Positions 62,501 to 64,000 of a stretch of 64,000 bases of DNA are shown piece by piece. Under the pieces are notes generated by a model that did not search any database, was not told where the DNA came from, and saw nothing but the letters and a program-made list of their open reading frames with translations. Source of the stretch: Jeotgalibacillus sp. S-D1 (GTDB taxonomy: Bacteria > Bacillota > Bacilli > Bacillales > Jeotgalibacillaceae); NCBI RefSeq assembly GCF_004358665.1, contig NZ_SMZR01000002.1, forward strand, positions 248,001 to 312,000, given 5' to 3'. Within the stretch, counting starts at the first letter, position 1. Each line of letters begins with the position of its first letter. Made by a program: the position numbers and the translations under genes.

Positions 62501-64000
62501 TTACAATGAATGAGCAAAAAGATTTTCGTACAGAACTTCTCCATTAATCATTGTCATATCAACCTGAATATCCTTTATTTTTTCTTTATCAGCAGACAGG
62601 ATGCTTTCATTTAACACAACCAGATCCGCAAATTTTCCAGCTTCCAGACTCCCTTTTACCTTTTCATCGAAGCTGGCATAGGCACCATAATATGTATAGG
62701 CCCTGATAGCTTCTAAGATTTCCACCTGCTGAGCTGTGCCGACTGCCTGTCCACTTCTGCTTTTTCGGTTGACTGCAGCATGGATGCCCAGCAGCGGATC
62801 ACATGAGACTACGGGTGAATCTGAAGCAAAGGCAGATGGAATACCAGCATCAATGTAATCCCGGGCAGGATACATCACTTCCACTCTTTTCCCGTAATGC
62901 TTAAGATAAGCATCGCCATTCACATACATGAAAGCGGGATTTGGTACAATGACCACGTCCAGCTCATTCATGCGTTTTTGCAGATCACGTGAAGCGATCC
63001 CCGCATGTTCAATGCGGTGACGATGATTAGCCCGGGGGTTTTTGGCTAAAGCATGTTCAATGCAATCGAGCACCATTTCAATTGCACGGTCCCCCTGAGC
63101 ATGGGCGGTTAACTGGTATCCTTTGTCATGGGCTTCACCCAGGATGGTATTCAGTTCGGGCTGGCTGAAATATTGGATGCCATAATCTTCGGGATCACTT
63201 GTATACGGCTCTCTCGTCGCGATTGTCGGTCCAGTGCTGCTTCCATCTGTAAACAGCTTGGCCGGACCAATTTTAAAGCGTTCATCACCTGTTCCTGTCA
63301 CAATTCCTGCATCGACCATTGTTCGGATAAAGGATGTTGAATCGGTCAAGGATCCGATCATGGCATACACGCGGACCTTTATCTCCCCAGCGTTTATTCC
63401 CTCTTCCATTACCGATAAAATTTCCGGACCCGATCCATAGCCTCCAGCATCGTGTATGCTTGTAATTCCAGCTTTGACAAATTCATCAGATGCAAGTTTC
63501 ATCGCCTCTTTAAGCTCCGTTTTATTAAAAGCAGCTACTTTAAACAGGTTCATATGTGCAGTTTCTATCAATTTTCCTGTTAAACGGCCGAAACCATCTT
63601 TTTCGATTAGACCGCCAGGGGGATCATCTGATTGATTGTGAATGCCTGCAAGCTCAAGTGCTTTACTGTTGGCGATAGAAGTATGATTGCACCCTCTTAT
63701 AATGACGATCGGATGATCGGTTGAGACTAAATCAAGTTCTTCTCTTGTAGGAAAACGATCTTCTTCGATTTCATGCTCATTGAACCCCCATGCCCGCACC
63801 CATTCTCCCTTTTTGGTTGCAGCGGCCTTCTCTTTTAAATCCGCAAAAATATCCTGGAGTGAATGGATATGCGGTGCAATACAGCTGACGCCCAACAGGT
63901 TTGTGCCATAGATGGTAAGATGCAGATGAGCATCAACAAAGCCCGGCAGACATGATCTCCCCTTCAAATCAATAACCTGGGTTTTATCATCAGACAAATC
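62501..64000 (-). CDS. YtcJ-like amidohydrolase (5' end beyond window)
   Basis: Metal-dependent amidohydrolase of the YtcJ/AepA type. VIDLKGRSCLPGFVDAHLHL gives the first HxH ligands; later TDGSSTGPT, AHAQGDRAI (His) and RIEHAG (His) follow, with Asp in FASDSPV. About 40 N-terminal residues are cut off by the right edge, since the frame stays open and the family has a leading beta-domain. Substrate unknown; relatives hydrolyse formamides, hydantoin-like or N-acyl substrates. Confidence 0.87.
   Translation of the reverse strand, partial: DLSDDKTQVIDLKGRSCLPGFVDAHLHLTIYGTNLLGVSCIAPHIHSLQDIFADLKEKAAATKKGEWVRAWGFNEHEIEEDRFPTREELDLVSTDHPIVIIRGCNHTSIANSKALELAGIHNQSDDPPGGLIEKDGFGRLTGKLIETAHMNLFKVAAFNKTELKEAMKLASDEFVKAGITSIHDAGGYGSGPEILSVMEEGINAGEIKVRVYAMIGSLTDSTSFIRTMVDAGIVTGTGDERFKIGPAKLFTDGSSTGPTIATREPYTSDPEDYGIQYFSQPELNTILGEAHDKGYQLTAHAQGDRAIEMVLDCIEHALAKNPRANHRHRIEHAGIASRDLQKRMNELDVVIVPNPAFMYVNGDAYLKHYGKRVEVMYPARDYIDAGIPSAFASDSPVVSCDPLLGIHAAVNRKSRSGQAVGTAQQVEILEAIRAYTYYGAYASFDEKVKGSLEAGKFADLVVLNESILSADKEKIKDIQVDMTMINGEVLYENLFAHSL

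Overview
The window is a chromosomal stretch from a low-GC, endospore-forming member of the Bacillaceae. Evidence: a CotF-type coat protein with a small partner, a glucose-uptake/glucose dehydrogenase (glcU-gdh) pair, strong GGAGG ribosome sites with many TTG and GTG starts, a Bacillus-type LexA box (GAAC-N4-GTTC), and best-remembered homologues (YsnE, PucF, PucG, PucR, YqjW/UvrX, TmrB) that are all Bacillus proteins. The genus cannot be fixed from sequence alone. No rRNA, tRNA, phage module, transposase or CRISPR was seen.

Region 1 (1-10.5 kb) is a nitrogen-salvage island: ureG (cut by the left edge), ureF, ureE, ureC, ureB, ureA and an upstream YfcC-family permease on the minus strand; then pucG and pucF (ureidoglycine aminotransferase, allantoate amidohydrolase), divergent from a PucR regulator followed by the nickel permease-like ureH. 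Purine-derived ureides, nickel and urea are handled together. ureD is not in the window.

Region 2 (10.5-31 kb) is mixed housekeeping and accessory: a secreted HEXXH metalloprotease with three CWB2 wall-binding repeats, Nudix and GNAT enzymes, a MerR-CNNM/CBS transporter pair, two glycosyltransferases, an epimerase, SelO, an aldo/keto reductase, a MurJ-family flippase, and an ECF sigma-PadR-SEDS (FtsW-like) operon.

Region 3 (31-44 kb) holds a LysM protein, a LexA-boxed SOS operon with a Y-family polymerase, a second YfcC permease with a leader ORF, two Gfo/Idh/MocA oxidoreductases, RDD and DinB proteins, and glcU-gdh.

Region 4 (44-53 kb) has small membrane-protein genes, a sugar ABC importer (binding protein plus two permeases, no ATPase) followed by two cytoplasmic GDSL hydrolases and a ROK protein without its zinc site, a 49-residue CxxC/CxxC protein, and manA.

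Region 5 (52.9-53.7 kb) is the strangest part: 21 copies of a TATC-N2-TCA-like core, almost all exactly 21 bp apart, organised in 246-bp higher-order blocks. It looks like a helically phased binding-site array rather than a gene.

Region 6 (53.8-64 kb) carries the coat genes, a membrane M23 peptidase homologue, a TmrB-like kinase, a beta-alanine/malonate-semialdehyde module (class III aminotransferase, CoA-acylating dehydrogenase, divergent PucR-type regulator), an acidic lipoprotein, and an amidohydrolase cut by the right edge. Three copies of a ~220-260 bp Bacillaceae-type dispersed repeat lie at about 36.5, 44.3 and 51.5 kb.
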